From Parundibacterium terreum (lineage in GTDB: Bacteria > Pseudomonadota > Gammaproteobacteria > Burkholderiales > Burkholderiaceae_D), in NCBI RefSeq assembly GCF_014636315.1, contig NZ_BMED01000001.1, positions 124,316 through 188,315 of the forward strand: DNA of 64,000 nucleotides, in the 5' to 3' direction. The translations under genes and the position numbers were made by a program. Shown piece after piece: positions 48,867-57,930 of the stretch. The notes under the pieces were generated by a model, which saw nothing but the letters and a program-made list of their open reading frames with translations, was not told where the DNA came from and searched no databases. Numbering within the stretch: position 1 is the stretch's first letter; the number at the start of each line of letters is the position of its first letter.

Positions 48867-49691
48867 TCAATAAGCCTTCCTGACCAGGGCGCTTTGCAAA
48901 AAATTATTGAGGCAATACTGGAAAGCATCTGCCTGTTCCAATGGAGCCCATTGGGCGGCGTTGGGCAAACTGATAAATTCCACCTTGTCCGCGCCGGTCA
49001 GGCCGAACGAATGTTCTTCTATTGCATGGCGCTGCGGATCGTCTTTGCCTGCGATAAATAGCGCGGGCACTTTGACCTTGCCAGGCCTTGGGGCCAGATC
49101 CATGCTTCGGATTGCCCGGCAGGCCCGGATAAAGCCCAGTTTGTCCGTGCTTTTGATCAAACGGCTGATGCGGGACATGGGCTCAGGGTGGCGTTTCCGG
49201 AAATCCGGTGTAAACCATGTTGTCAGGAAACCGTCCACAAGCCCTTCCATATCCTGTGCCTCAGCCGCCGCAATCCTGTCGTCCCATTGTTGCAGGTCAT
49301 GCACGGATCCTGTCGTGCTGACCAGGGTCAGCGAGTTCAGTCTTTGCGGGTATTTCAAGGCGAACGATTGGCTGATCATGCCGCCTAGAGATATCCCTAC
49401 TATATGCGCACTGCCAATATGCAGCGCATCCATGATTGCGAGCAGATCCCCGGCGAGTAAATCCACCGTGTAGCTGTCGGCGTTCATGGGAGCATAATTG
49501 CCGCTCTTCCCATGCCCCCGGATGTCGTAACGCAGGACCCTGAAACGTTTTGCCAGTTGTTTCGCATGGGACGTCCAGACTGTCATGTCTGTCGCCAGTG
49601 AATGGATCAGGACCAGCCACGGCCCGTGACCATCCACTGTGTAGTGCATCAGGTGGCCATTCAAGAACTTTTTGGTAGTCAAGCGCCGCAT
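48867..49691 (-). CDS. Alpha/beta hydrolase lacking the catalytic His
   Basis: A 274-residue protein resembling 3-oxoadipate enol-lactonases. The nucleophile elbow GISLGG (Ser near residue 95), RYDIRGHGKS and the acid in FIAGKDDP are present. The region where family members carry the catalytic His (usually PNAAH) reads PNAAQWAPLEQADAF, so the His is Gln; the codons are GCC GCC CAA TGG. Hydrolysis is therefore doubtful. The ATG at 49691 follows AGAGA; an upstream TTG would add 7 residues. It sits between hemC and a TonB-dependent receptor gene, same strand. Confidence 0.88.
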   Translation of the reverse strand: MRRLTTKKFLNGHLMHYTVDGHGPWLVLIHSLATDMTVWTSHAKQLAKRFRVLRYDIRGHGKSGNYAPMNADSYTVDLLAGDLLAIMDALHIGSAHIVGISLGGMISQSFALKYPQRLNSLTLVSTTGSVHDLQQWDDRIAAAEAQDMEGLVDGFLTTWFTPDFRKRHPEPMSRISRLIKSTDKLGFIRACRAIRSMDLAPRPGKVKVPALFIAGKDDPQRHAIEEHSFGLTGADKVEFISLPNAAQWAPLEQADAFQYCLNNFLQSALVRKAY

Positions 49692-49742
49692 TGTTTCTCT
49701 CTCGGACAGCAATGACAGGATGGTTTGGAGATGTTCATCCAG

Positions 49743-52142
49743 TTACCACGTGTAGGCGGCTTTTGCATAGTAATAGCGGCCATTAAACCCATATGGTGAA
49801 AATGTGCTGTAAGGCAGTGTTCCGGAAAGGCTGTTGGCAGCAATCAATTTGTCGGGATATTTGTCGGTCAGGTTATCTACGCCAGCGGTCAAGGTCCATT
49901 TGCCGAAACGATAATTTGCCGACGCATCCAGCACCCAGTTGGCGCTGAAGGTTTGGTCTATGGTCGGATCGTTCTGCGGCGAGGTGAACTTGCCATAACG
50001 CGTTGCGAGACCATGCACGCCCCAATTGCTGAAAGCATAGTCTGCTCCCAGGCTCAACTTGTCTTTGGGAGCAGCGACAGTGGCCCGGTTAATAGTCTGC
50101 CGGTCTATGAGTGTCAGCTTGTTTTGCGTCAGCACGGCAGGATTTGCCGCGATGCTGCTGACACTGGTGTCGTTATAGTTGTAGCCCAAAGTCAGCGCCA
50201 GCCGGTCGGCATTGGATAGTTTGAACTGGTAGGTACTGACAATATCGACACCGCGCGTGCGGGTGTCCAGTGCATTGGTGAAGTAGCGCGCCGCGCCGAC
50301 CAAGACTCCCTGGCTCGCCAGCGTTGCTTGCAACGAAGCAGGCAGAACCAGATTGCCGGAATAGAGAATCCGGTTGTCGATGTTAATCTGGTACAGGTCC
50401 ACGCTGGTGGAGAAATTTTGTATAGGCTGGATGACTGCGCCGACACTGTAATTGTGTGATTTTTCAGCTTCCAGCGGCTTGGCCCCAAGCGCTTTTGCCG
50501 CTGCGGTGTTGACACCGAAAGTGCCGGTATCGATCAATTGCTGGCCTACATTAGGCAAAGTCAGGATATTGGTGGTGGTAATCGTGTAATTCTGCTGTGC
50601 CAGCGAAGGCGCGCGGAATCCCGTAGAAACAGCCGCGCGGAACGCGAGTGCCTTATTGACTTCATAGCGGGCAGACAGCTTGCCGGAGGTCACACTGTCG
50701 AAGTCGCTGTAATTTTCAGTCCGCAAGGCAAAAGAAGCGCTGAGCTGCTTGCTGAATTCAGTTTCCAGGCTGGCGTAAATTGCCGTGCTATGCCTGTCAT
50801 TGCTGCCGGCGTTGCTAGGCTGGAAGCCGGAAAAACCCTGCGCGCCCGAGCCAGAGTAAGAAGCTGCCTCCCCGGCGCTGATTTCATATTTCTCGCGCTT
50901 GGCCTCCGCACCCAGGGCCAAAGTCACCGGCGCCGGCAACCAGGCAAAATCAAACTCCTTGGCGGCATCAAAATTGAGCAGAGTTTGAGAATTTTTCAGT
51001 TTTCCATCATGAAAGCGGGTAGGACTGGTAGCGCCCAGGCTCAGATTGACGGTGTTGGCGATGTTCAGGTCAAACGTATTGGAGCCATAGTTGACGCTGG
51101 CATCCCAGCGCCAGCCGTCAGCCCTGCCCCGTACGCCAGCGACGATATTCACATCGTCGCTAGTGCTTTGCTCTACAGGAAGAAAACCCTGCGGATACAG
51201 GCTGGAGCGCAGCGTGGTGCCGGTTGTCGTTGTATAAGCGGTGCGCCATGTAGCGGCAACGTCGCTGTTTCTGCGGCTGGCATTGGCGAAACCATACAAT
51301 TCCACATCATCCGTTAATTGCAAGGCGCCATTTAGTCCAAAGCTGGTTTGCCTTGATTTGGGATCGCCCTGCACCTGCGTTACCAGGCCATATAAAGGCT
51401 CGGCTTTGTTGCGGAAGTCGGCGCCGGCCCGATTGGTTTGTTCCTGATTGCGCTGTTCCAGCGTGAAGCGCAGCCATCCTTTGTCGGTGAGGGCAACCCC
51501 AAAATTGGCACTCAGGCTGCCTTGCGCGCCATCCCCCTTGTCGTATTGTCCCAGGCTACCCTGGATTTCTCCTCCGGAGGTACCCTTCTTCAAGATGATA
51601 TTGATGACGCCGGCAATCGCATCAGATCCATACTGGGCGGCCGCACCGTCGCGCAATACTTCTATCCTGTCGATCGCTGCGAGTGGAATCGTGTTCAAAT
51701 CTGCCGGAGCAGATCCACGGCCAGCGGCACCGCTGACATTAACGACGGCGGTGGTGTGCCAGCGTTTGCCGTTGACCAGCACCAGGGTCTGGTCGGGCGA
51801 TAATCCGCGTAGCTGGGCAGTTCGGACTGCGGAAGAGGCATCTGCAACCGCGGGACGGGGAAAGTTAAGCGAAGGCAGCAAGCGGCTCAGTACGGTCGCA
51901 AGCTCACTGGAGCCGGTGCTCTGCAGGTCTTTGCTGGTCAGCACATCAATTGGCGCCTCGGAATCCGAAACGGTACGTTTGACGGTGCGCGTGCCGGTCA
52001 CTATCACGGTATCACCTTGATTTTTATCGGATTCCTGAGCCCACGCCGCTTGCTGAATACCTAACGTAGAGGCGATGGCGACGGCTAACAGCGATAGCGG
52101 ATAATTTTTTCCTGCAGGTTTTCTTTGATGACGGATACTCAT
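49743..52142 (-). CDS. TonB-dependent outer-membrane receptor
   Basis: A 799-residue receptor. The signal peptide is YPLSLLAVAIASTLGIQQAAWAQ. A TonB-box-like DTVIVTGTR follows, then the plug (RGLSPDQTLVLVNGKRWHTT, IEVLRDGAAAQYGSDAIAGVIN) and a 22-stranded barrel ending in YYYAKAAYTW, whose last residue is aromatic as usual. The plug resembles receptors for sugars, peptides or other organics as much as siderophores; no Fur box was recognised upstream. AAGGA lies 10 bases before the ATG. It ends 51 bp before the hydrolase gene on the same strand. Confidence 0.93.
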   Translation of the reverse strand: MSIRHQRKPAGKNYPLSLLAVAIASTLGIQQAAWAQESDKNQGDTVIVTGTRTVKRTVSDSEAPIDVLTSKDLQSTGSSELATVLSRLLPSLNFPRPAVADASSAVRTAQLRGLSPDQTLVLVNGKRWHTTAVVNVSGAAGRGSAPADLNTIPLAAIDRIEVLRDGAAAQYGSDAIAGVINIILKKGTSGGEIQGSLGQYDKGDGAQGSLSANFGVALTDKGWLRFTLEQRNQEQTNRAGADFRNKAEPLYGLVTQVQGDPKSRQTSFGLNGALQLTDDVELYGFANASRRNSDVAATWRTAYTTTTGTTLRSSLYPQGFLPVEQSTSDDVNIVAGVRGRADGWRWDASVNYGSNTFDLNIANTVNLSLGATSPTRFHDGKLKNSQTLLNFDAAKEFDFAWLPAPVTLALGAEAKREKYEISAGEAASYSGSGAQGFSGFQPSNAGSNDRHSTAIYASLETEFSKQLSASFALRTENYSDFDSVTSGKLSARYEVNKALAFRAAVSTGFRAPSLAQQNYTITTTNILTLPNVGQQLIDTGTFGVNTAAAKALGAKPLEAEKSHNYSVGAVIQPIQNFSTSVDLYQINIDNRILYSGNLVLPASLQATLASQGVLVGAARYFTNALDTRTRGVDIVSTYQFKLSNADRLALTLGYNYNDTSVSSIAANPAVLTQNKLTLIDRQTINRATVAAPKDKLSLGADYAFSNWGVHGLATRYGKFTSPQNDPTIDQTFSANWVLDASANYRFGKWTLTAGVDNLTDKYPDKLIAANSLSGTLPYSTFSPYGFNGRYYYAKAAYTW

Positions 52143-52600
52143 GAAATGCTTTTCCTTGGTCGATTTTGAAATGATCTTTGGAGACTCTGTTGAAGCCGGA
52201 TCGCTTTGCTTATGAATGCTGAAACACTGGTGCCGATGATACGGACAGCCCAATGCCCGACAAACGAATGTTTTCGGCTATGCACATGCCGAAACCGGAT
52301 ATCAAGCTGTTAACTAAATGAATAAAGGGAGGCGGCTTGCGTAGAATGAATGGGCATTCAACTTGACAACCGAGCAAGCAAAAAGGCATGATGACGGGAT
52401 GAACTCCGCGACCAAGACCAAATTTTCGATTTTGCAAGCCGTATATTGGCGCCTGGTATAAAACCGGACGGCAGACGAATCGCGATTTCTCCAGATTTCA
52501 TTTCATAAAAATGCCGCCGTTCCCGAGCGGCATTTTTTATGCGCGAAGACATACACGATCAACATCAAGATCATTGAACAGCAGCATCACAGGAAACAAC
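52143..52600. other. 458-bp divergent region TonB receptor/trpS with short ORF and terminator hairpin
   Basis: The spacer has no large gene. On the plus strand a 20-codon frame (52399-52461, starting [15 protein letters not shown] and containing one Trp codon) is followed by an intrinsic terminator (52508-52538) and then trpS. This order is what a transcription-attenuation leader would look like, but the peptide has only one Trp codon and no strong ribosome site (GACGGG only). Confidence 0.4.
52508..52538 (+). terminator. Intrinsic terminator in the trpS upstream region
   Basis: A 10-bp stem (aaaatgccgc / gcggcatttt) with a 9-base loop is followed by TTTTTT. It lies about 60 bp before the trpS ATG, so it may terminate a leader or small RNA rather than a gene. 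A short T run on the other side allows some minus-strand activity. Confidence 0.85.
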
Positions 52601-53686
52601 ATGAGTGAACAGACTACTCCAGCGAATACTGCGAGCAATGCAGGCAGCAATGCAACCGGCAACGCAGCCAGCAATGTCCCCAGCGACAAGAACCACCTGA
52701 TCCTGACTGGCGACCGCCCTACCGGACCATTGCATCTGGGGCACTTTGTCGGCAGCTTGCGCAATCGCGTCAAATACCAGAGCCAATACAAGCAGTTCAT
52801 CATGCTGGCTGACGCCCAGGCGCTGACAGATAATATGGATGACCCTGCCAAAGTACATAACAATGTGCTGGAAGTGGCATTGGATTACCTCGCAGTGGGG
52901 ATAGATCCGGCTCAATCGACGATCTTCATCCAGTCGCAGATTCCTGAACTGACGGAACTGACCTTCTATTACCTGAATCTGGTGACAGTTGCTCGCCTGG
53001 AGCGCAATCCGACCATCAAGCAGGAAATCCTGCTACGCAATTTTGAAAGGGATATTCCGGCAGGTTTCCTCACGTATCCCGTAAGCCAGGCAGCCGATAT
53101 CACCGCTTTCAAGGCTAGCCTGGTGCCGGTCGGCGAAGACCAGATTCCGATGATAGAACAGACGAATGAAATCGTGCGCCGCTTCAACCGCCTGGCCAAG
53201 CGCGATATCCTGGTCGAAGCACAGGCTCTGGTCCCGGAAATCGGTCGCTTGCCCGGCATCGACGGCAAGGCCAAGATGAGCAAGTCCCTGGGCAACACAA
53301 TCAACCTGGGCGCAACGTCGGCCGAGATCAAGGCTGCGGTCAAGATGGTTTATACCGATCCACTGCATTTGCGCGTAGAAGATCCAGGCCACCTGGAAGG
53401 CAATGTCGCGTTCATCTACCTGGATGCCTTCGATACCGACAAGGAAGGCCTGCAGGCGATGAAGGAACATTATGTGCGTGGCGGCCTGGGCGACGGCATG
53501 GTGAAAAAAAGGCTGGAAGGCATCTTGCAGGACATGCTGGCGCCGATACGCGAACGCCGCCAGGAATACGAAAAGGATCGCGGCCAGGTCTTGCAGATGC
53601 TGAAGCAAGGCACTGAAAGAGCGCGTGAAATTGCTGCGCGGACTACCGATGAAGTCAAAGCCGCAATCGGGCTGAAACACTTCTAA
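52601..53686 (+). CDS. trpS: Tryptophanyl-tRNA synthetase
   Basis: A 361-residue class I synthetase. The HIGH-like motif is [12 protein letters not shown] (about 37-48), and KMSKS lies in [11 protein letters not shown] (about 223). The N-terminus has an unusual low-complexity Ala/Asn/Ser run ([20 protein letters not shown]) before the catalytic core. The ATG at 52601 follows AGGAAACAAC; an earlier in-frame start lies inside the terminator hairpin and is unlikely. A terminator follows the gene. Confidence 0.97.
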   Translation: MSEQTTPANTASNAGSNATGNAASNVPSDKNHLILTGDRPTGPLHLGHFVGSLRNRVKYQSQYKQFIMLADAQALTDNMDDPAKVHNNVLEVALDYLAVGIDPAQSTIFIQSQIPELTELTFYYLNLVTVARLERNPTIKQEILLRNFERDIPAGFLTYPVSQAADITAFKASLVPVGEDQIPMIEQTNEIVRRFNRLAKRDILVEAQALVPEIGRLPGIDGKAKMSKSLGNTINLGATSAEIKAAVKMVYTDPLHLRVEDPGHLEGNVAFIYLDAFDTDKEGLQAMKEHYVRGGLGDGMVKKRLEGILQDMLAPIRERRQEYEKDRGQVLQMLKQGTERAREIAARTTDEVKAAIGLKHF

Positions 53687-53703
53687 ATTCACTGAATCAG
53701 AAT

Positions 53704-53734
53704 CGGGCGCGCATTTGCAGCGCCCGTTTTTTTA
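53704..53734 (+). terminator. Rho-independent terminator after trpS
   Basis: A 7-bp GC-only stem (cgggcgc / gcgcccg) with a 9-base loop is followed by T8. It begins 17 bp after the trpS stop codon. Confidence 0.93.
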
Positions 53735-53748
53735 TTGGACACTTTATT

Positions 53749-54333
53749 ATGCGGACATTTCCGTTCGTACTTCCCCGCTTGCAGACAGAGCGCCTGGAAT
53801 TGCGCGCTATTGACAAAAGCGACATTGATGCACTGTTTGCGATCTTTGGCGACGTGCAAACCATGCGCTACTGGTCGCGCGGGCCGTATTCCTCTCCGGA
53901 AGAACTGCAATCCTATTTTGAGAAAACGGATCAGGCCTTTGCAGACAAGTCCCAGCTGAGATGGGGACTGGTGCGTCGTGGAAGTGAAGATGATCAGGTC
54001 ATCGGCGTATGCAGCATGTACGCAATCGATTTAAATAACCTGCGCGCAGACATAGGCTATATCCTGAACCGCGAAATGTGGGGGCAAGGCTATATGCAGG
54101 AGGCTCTGGCCGCTATATTGGGTTATGCATTTGAAGTCATGGGCTTGCGCCGCATAGAAGCGGACATTGATCCCCGCAATGCTGCATCCATAGCGTCGCT
54201 GGAAAGACTGGGATTTCAACGGGAAGGCTTGTTGAAGGAACGCTGGCTGGTGAACGGCGAAATATCGGATTCCCTGATGATGGGTTTGCTGCGCTCGTCC
54301 TGGCCGCATTCTGCTGCCAAACCTTCGGTCTAA
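53749..54333 (+). CDS. GNAT family N-acetyltransferase (RimJ-like)
   Basis: A 194-residue acetyltransferase. PRLQTERLELRAIDKSDID starts the fold; the acetyl-CoA loop is EMWGQGYMQEAL, followed by GLRRIEADIDPRNAASIASLERLGF, typical of the RimJ/RimL branch. Substrate unknown. It is 62 bp behind trpS but a terminator separates them. Confidence 0.9.
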   Translation: MRTFPFVLPRLQTERLELRAIDKSDIDALFAIFGDVQTMRYWSRGPYSSPEELQSYFEKTDQAFADKSQLRWGLVRRGSEDDQVIGVCSMYAIDLNNLRADIGYILNREMWGQGYMQEALAAILGYAFEVMGLRRIEADIDPRNAASIASLERLGFQREGLLKERWLVNGEISDSLMMGLLRSSWPHSAAKPSV

Positions 54334-54378
54334 GCATTTCTTGGCCAAGATGTGGAAAACGCTCAACTTAATCCGCCC

Positions 54379-55596
54379 ATGACGTCGCTATCCCTTGCCT
54401 CTGCGCGCGCGCTGCACCTTGCCGCGCAGGGTTTGCTGGCACCTCCGCGCGGCAAGGCCAGCAAGGAAAAAGTGCTCGCCAGTATACGCAATATGTCGGT
54501 GCTGCAGATTGATACTATCAATGTCGTCGCCCGCAGCCCCTATCTGGTGTTGTGGAGCCGGCTGGGCGATTATCGTCAGGAGTGGCTGGATGAGTTGCTG
54601 GCGGATGGCGCCCTCTTTGAATATTGGGCGCACGAAGCCTGCTTTTTGCCGATAGAGGACTACGGCCTGTATCGGCATCAGATGATTTCGCCGCAAGGGC
54701 TGGGCTGGAAATACAATCACAAATGGTTGGCTGATAATGCTGATTCTGTCGAGCAGATACGCAAGCATATCAAGCAAAATGGCGCGGCCCGCTCTGCTGA
54801 TTTTGAGCGCAAGGATGGTAAAGCCGGCGGCTGGTGGGAGTGGAAGCCAGAAAAACGCTCGCTGGAGGTGTTGTTTACTACCGGCGAACTGATGGTGGCG
54901 CGCAGGCATAATTTTCAGCGTATCTACGATTTGCGCGAGCGTGTTCACCCGGCCTGGAAAGACAAGCGTGACCTGCGTCCGCAGTTGGATGGCCAGCGTG
55001 AACAGGTGTTGAAAGCCGTTCGTGCACTGGGCATCGCCAAGGCGAACTGGATCGCCGATTATTTTCGCATGGGCAAGCTCGATCCCAGCATCCAGGCCGC
55101 CGCACTGGCGGAGCAAGGCTTGCTGCTGACAGTGCAAGTGGATGGCTGGGACAAGCCGGCTTACGTACATCCGGATCACACTGACCTGCTGGAGATGGCT
55201 GTACAAGGAAAATTGAAAGCTACCGCGACCCGCATCTTGTCCCCTTTTGACCCTGTGGTCTGGGACAGGAAACGTGCGATAGAGCTATTCGATTTTGACT
55301 ACAAGCTGGAGTGCTACACGCCTGAAGCCAAGCGGCGCTATGGTTACTTTAGCTTGCCTATCTTGCGTAAAGGACTGCTGGTTGGCCGCCTGGACGCAAA
55401 GGCGCATCGCAAAGACGGCATATTCGAGGTCAAGAGCTTGCATCTGGAGCCGGGCGTCCGAGTCAGCCAGGCATTGGCAACCGATATCGCGGCGGCATTG
55501 ACCAGCTTTGCCCAATGGCATGGCACTCAACAGGTCCATATACAACTTTGCTCATCGAACGAATTTAAAAAAATGCTGATGGCGCTGTTGCCATAA
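54379..55596 (+). CDS. YcaQ-type interstrand-crosslink repair DNA glycosylase (HTH_42 family)
   Basis: A 405-residue protein closely resembling E. coli YcaQ. The N-terminus (LSLASARALHLAAQGLL) and MSVLQIDTINVVARSPYLVLW, which holds the catalytic QxD (here QID, residues about 48-50), are conserved, as is YWAHEACFLP. Family members unhook DNA interstrand crosslinks. The ATG at 54379 matches the E. coli start; a GTG 27 bp upstream is possible. Neither has a clear Shine-Dalgarno. Confidence 0.9.
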   Translation: MTSLSLASARALHLAAQGLLAPPRGKASKEKVLASIRNMSVLQIDTINVVARSPYLVLWSRLGDYRQEWLDELLADGALFEYWAHEACFLPIEDYGLYRHQMISPQGLGWKYNHKWLADNADSVEQIRKHIKQNGAARSADFERKDGKAGGWWEWKPEKRSLEVLFTTGELMVARRHNFQRIYDLRERVHPAWKDKRDLRPQLDGQREQVLKAVRALGIAKANWIADYFRMGKLDPSIQAAALAEQGLLLTVQVDGWDKPAYVHPDHTDLLEMAVQGKLKATATRILSPFDPVVWDRKRAIELFDFDYKLECYTPEAKRRYGYFSLPILRKGLLVGRLDAKAHRKDGIFEVKSLHLEPGVRVSQALATDIAAALTSFAQWHGTQQVHIQLCSSNEFKKMLMALLP

Positions 55597-55624
55597 TTTT
55601 GTGCGAGACTCTTCCTGACAAATC

Positions 55625-56374
55625 ATGATGAATGAACAGCCGCCGCCTTCCCGAAATGATGCCGCTGCGCTCATATTGCTGGTTGAGGATGAGCAAGCCA
55701 TTGCCGACACAGTGATCTACGCCCTGGAAAGAGAAGGCTTTGCGGTACGCCACTGCCATCTCGGGCGTGACGCGCTGGCTGCCCTTTCGGCCCAGCAGCC
55801 GGACTTGATATTGCTGGATATCGGCTTGCCGGATGCCAATGGTTTTGATCTTTGCCGAAAATTGCGCGGCATCACCCAGGCTCCCGTTATCTTCTTGACT
55901 GCGCGCAATCATGAGATAGATCGGGTTGCAGGTTTGGAAATGGGCGCGGATGACTATATCGTCAAGCCGTTCTCTCCCCGAGAGCTTACGGCGCGGGTAC
56001 GGGTAGTTTTACGCCGAACAGTGCGGCAGTTGCAGGCGGAATCCCTGCCCGTTTCTGTTCTTGCAAGCTCCGTCAACAGCATTAAGCTGGGTGCATTTGA
56101 ATTTGACGCGGATGCCATGCGCATCTCTTGTGCAGGGAAAGTCCTCGACCTGACTCGGTATGAATATCAATTGTTGAAGGCGATGCTGGAAAGGCCGGGA
56201 GCCATCCTGTCGCGGGCCCAACTAATGGAAAAGGTCTGGCAAGATGCGCTGGACAGCGCAGATCGCACTGTCGATACTCACATCAAGACCCTGAGAGCCA
56301 AACTGCGTAGTGCCGCTCCGGAATTGGATCCCATCCGCACGCACCGCGGCTTGGGCTATTCCATCACGCCATAA
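55625..56374 (+). CDS. creB: CreB-like OmpR-family response regulator
   Basis: A 249-residue regulator. Receiver acidic pocket VEDEQAIADT, phosphoacceptor Asp in LILLDIGLPDANG and FLTARNHEIDRVAGLEMGADDYIVKPFSPRELTARV. The C-terminal winged helix ends IRTHRGLGYSI. With creC 7 bp downstream and creD after it, the order creB-creC-creD is that of E. coli. CreB recognises the tag TTCAC-N6-TTCAC, which occurs upstream of creD here. Confidence 0.92.
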   Translation: MMNEQPPPSRNDAAALILLVEDEQAIADTVIYALEREGFAVRHCHLGRDALAALSAQQPDLILLDIGLPDANGFDLCRKLRGITQAPVIFLTARNHEIDRVAGLEMGADDYIVKPFSPRELTARVRVVLRRTVRQLQAESLPVSVLASSVNSIKLGAFEFDADAMRISCAGKVLDLTRYEYQLLKAMLERPGAILSRAQLMEKVWQDALDSADRTVDTHIKTLRAKLRSAAPELDPIRTHRGLGYSITP

Positions 56375-56381
56375 TACGACC

Positions 56382-57830
56382 ATGAAACTAGGGCTACGTG
56401 TCTTTCTCGGCTATTTTCTGATTGTGGGTCTCGCTGCTCTCGTGGTTCAGCAGGTATTTCTGAAGGAAGTAAAACCTGCCGTCAGACAGGCAATGGAATC
56501 CACTCTTGTCGATACTGCCAATATTCTGGCTGAACTGGCAGTGCCGGATATGAAGAACAATACTATCGCAAATGGTGAGTTTGCCGCGCATATCAAGGGT
56601 TACAGCCAGCGCGGCATCGATGCCAGCATATGGGGCCTGCGCAAAAATAGCATGGACTACCGCGTGTATATCACTGATAAGAGCGGTAAGGTTGTTTTTG
56701 ACTCGGCGGGCCAGGACCTGGGCAAGGACTACTCCCGCTGGAATGACGTGTATCAAACCTTGCACGGAAAATACGGCGCCCGCTCCACAAAAATTAATGC
56801 GAACGACGATTCAAGCTCGGTCATGCACGTTGCTGCTGCCATCAGGGACGGCGACCAGTTGATCGGGGTATTGACCGTAGCAAAACCAAATAGCAGCCTG
56901 CAGCCGGCCCTGGACAAGAGCGAGCGCATTATCCTGCGCTGGAGCGTCGGTCTTATCGTCATTTCTTTGCTGGTGGGCGGCGGGATGACCTGGTGGGTCA
57001 GCAATACTCTGGGGCATTTGCAAAGCTATGCACGAGCGGTCACGGCGGGAGAGCGGGCTGAACCACCCAAGCGGGGACCGCAAGAGGTGGTTGAGTTGGG
57101 CCGCCAACTGGAAGGAATGCGGCAGCAACTGGAAGGCAAGCAGTATGTGGAAAATACCATGCATACGCTGACCCACGAACTGAAGAGTCCTCTGGCGGCA
57201 ATACGGGGCGCAGCAGAACTGCTCACAGATGAAAGCAAGGAGAGTGTCCCAGCCAGCGTGCAGCAACGTTTTTTGAAAAATATACAGGAACAGTCACTGA
57301 GGCTATCTGAGCTAGTAGAAAAAATGCTTGCGCTTGCTGCACTGGAAAATCGGCAATTTGTAGAACATCCGGAACCTGTGGATATACAAGCGATGCTGGC
57401 TGAAGTCGCGGGGCTGCTGGAGCAGAGGGCGAATCAGGCCGGTGTATCTCTGGATCTGCAATTGCCAGACAAGGCAATTCACATCATGGGCGATAAATTC
57501 CTGCTAAAACAGGCTTGCGCCAATCTTTTGGAAAATGCCATTTCTTTCTCTGCACCGGATTCCCATATTGAGCTTGGCCTGCAGCTTTCTGAGAATATCT
57601 TGCAAATCCGTATCCGTGATTTCGGTAGCGGTATTCCCGAATACGCGATGCCGCGTCTTTTCGAGCGATTCTATTCCTTGCCTCGGCCGGATGGCCAAGC
57701 CAAAAGCACGGGGTTAGGCTTATGTTTCGTGCGCGAAATTGCCCATTTGCATAGAGGCCAGATTAGATTATCCAACAATATGAAAGGCGGCGGCGTTACG
57801 GCAACTCTGGCTTTACCAGCGAAATCCTGA
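56382..57830 (+). CDS. creC: CreC-like sensor histidine kinase
   Basis: A 482-residue membrane kinase. TM1 (YFLIVGLAALVVQQVFL, about 9-26), a periplasmic sensor (about 27-185) with VYITDKSGKVVFDSAGQD, TM2 (LIVISLLVGGGMTWWV), HAMP, then H box THELKSPLAAIRGAAELL, N box ACANLLENAISF and G boxes DFGSGIP and STGLGLCFV. CreC responds to carbon/energy state in E. coli; the signal is unknown here. The ATG at 56382 is 7 bp after the creB stop; family alignment supports it. Confidence 0.93.
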   Translation: MKLGLRVFLGYFLIVGLAALVVQQVFLKEVKPAVRQAMESTLVDTANILAELAVPDMKNNTIANGEFAAHIKGYSQRGIDASIWGLRKNSMDYRVYITDKSGKVVFDSAGQDLGKDYSRWNDVYQTLHGKYGARSTKINANDDSSSVMHVAAAIRDGDQLIGVLTVAKPNSSLQPALDKSERIILRWSVGLIVISLLVGGGMTWWVSNTLGHLQSYARAVTAGERAEPPKRGPQEVVELGRQLEGMRQQLEGKQYVENTMHTLTHELKSPLAAIRGAAELLTDESKESVPASVQQRFLKNIQEQSLRLSELVEKMLALAALENRQFVEHPEPVDIQAMLAEVAGLLEQRANQAGVSLDLQLPDKAIHIMGDKFLLKQACANLLENAISFSAPDSHIELGLQLSENILQIRIRDFGSGIPEYAMPRLFERFYSLPRPDGQAKSTGLGLCFVREIAHLHRGQIRLSNNMKGGGVTATLALPAKS

Positions 57831-57838
57831 TTGTTCGC

Positions 57839-57854
57839 TTCACACAGGCTTCAC
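57839..57854 (+). promoter_or_regulatory. CreB tag upstream of creD
   Basis: The sequence ttcac-acaggc-ttcac is an exact match to the TTCAC-N6-TTCAC direct repeat described for E. coli CreB. It lies 76 bp before the creD ATG, in the short spacer between creC and creD, so creD can be activated separately by CreB. Confidence 0.85.
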
Positions 57855-57930
57855 AAAAGTCATCCGTTTCTTCATCTTGTTAACACAGTGGCAATCTATA
57901 GTGGAATCTTCATATTTGATGGAGATAGCC

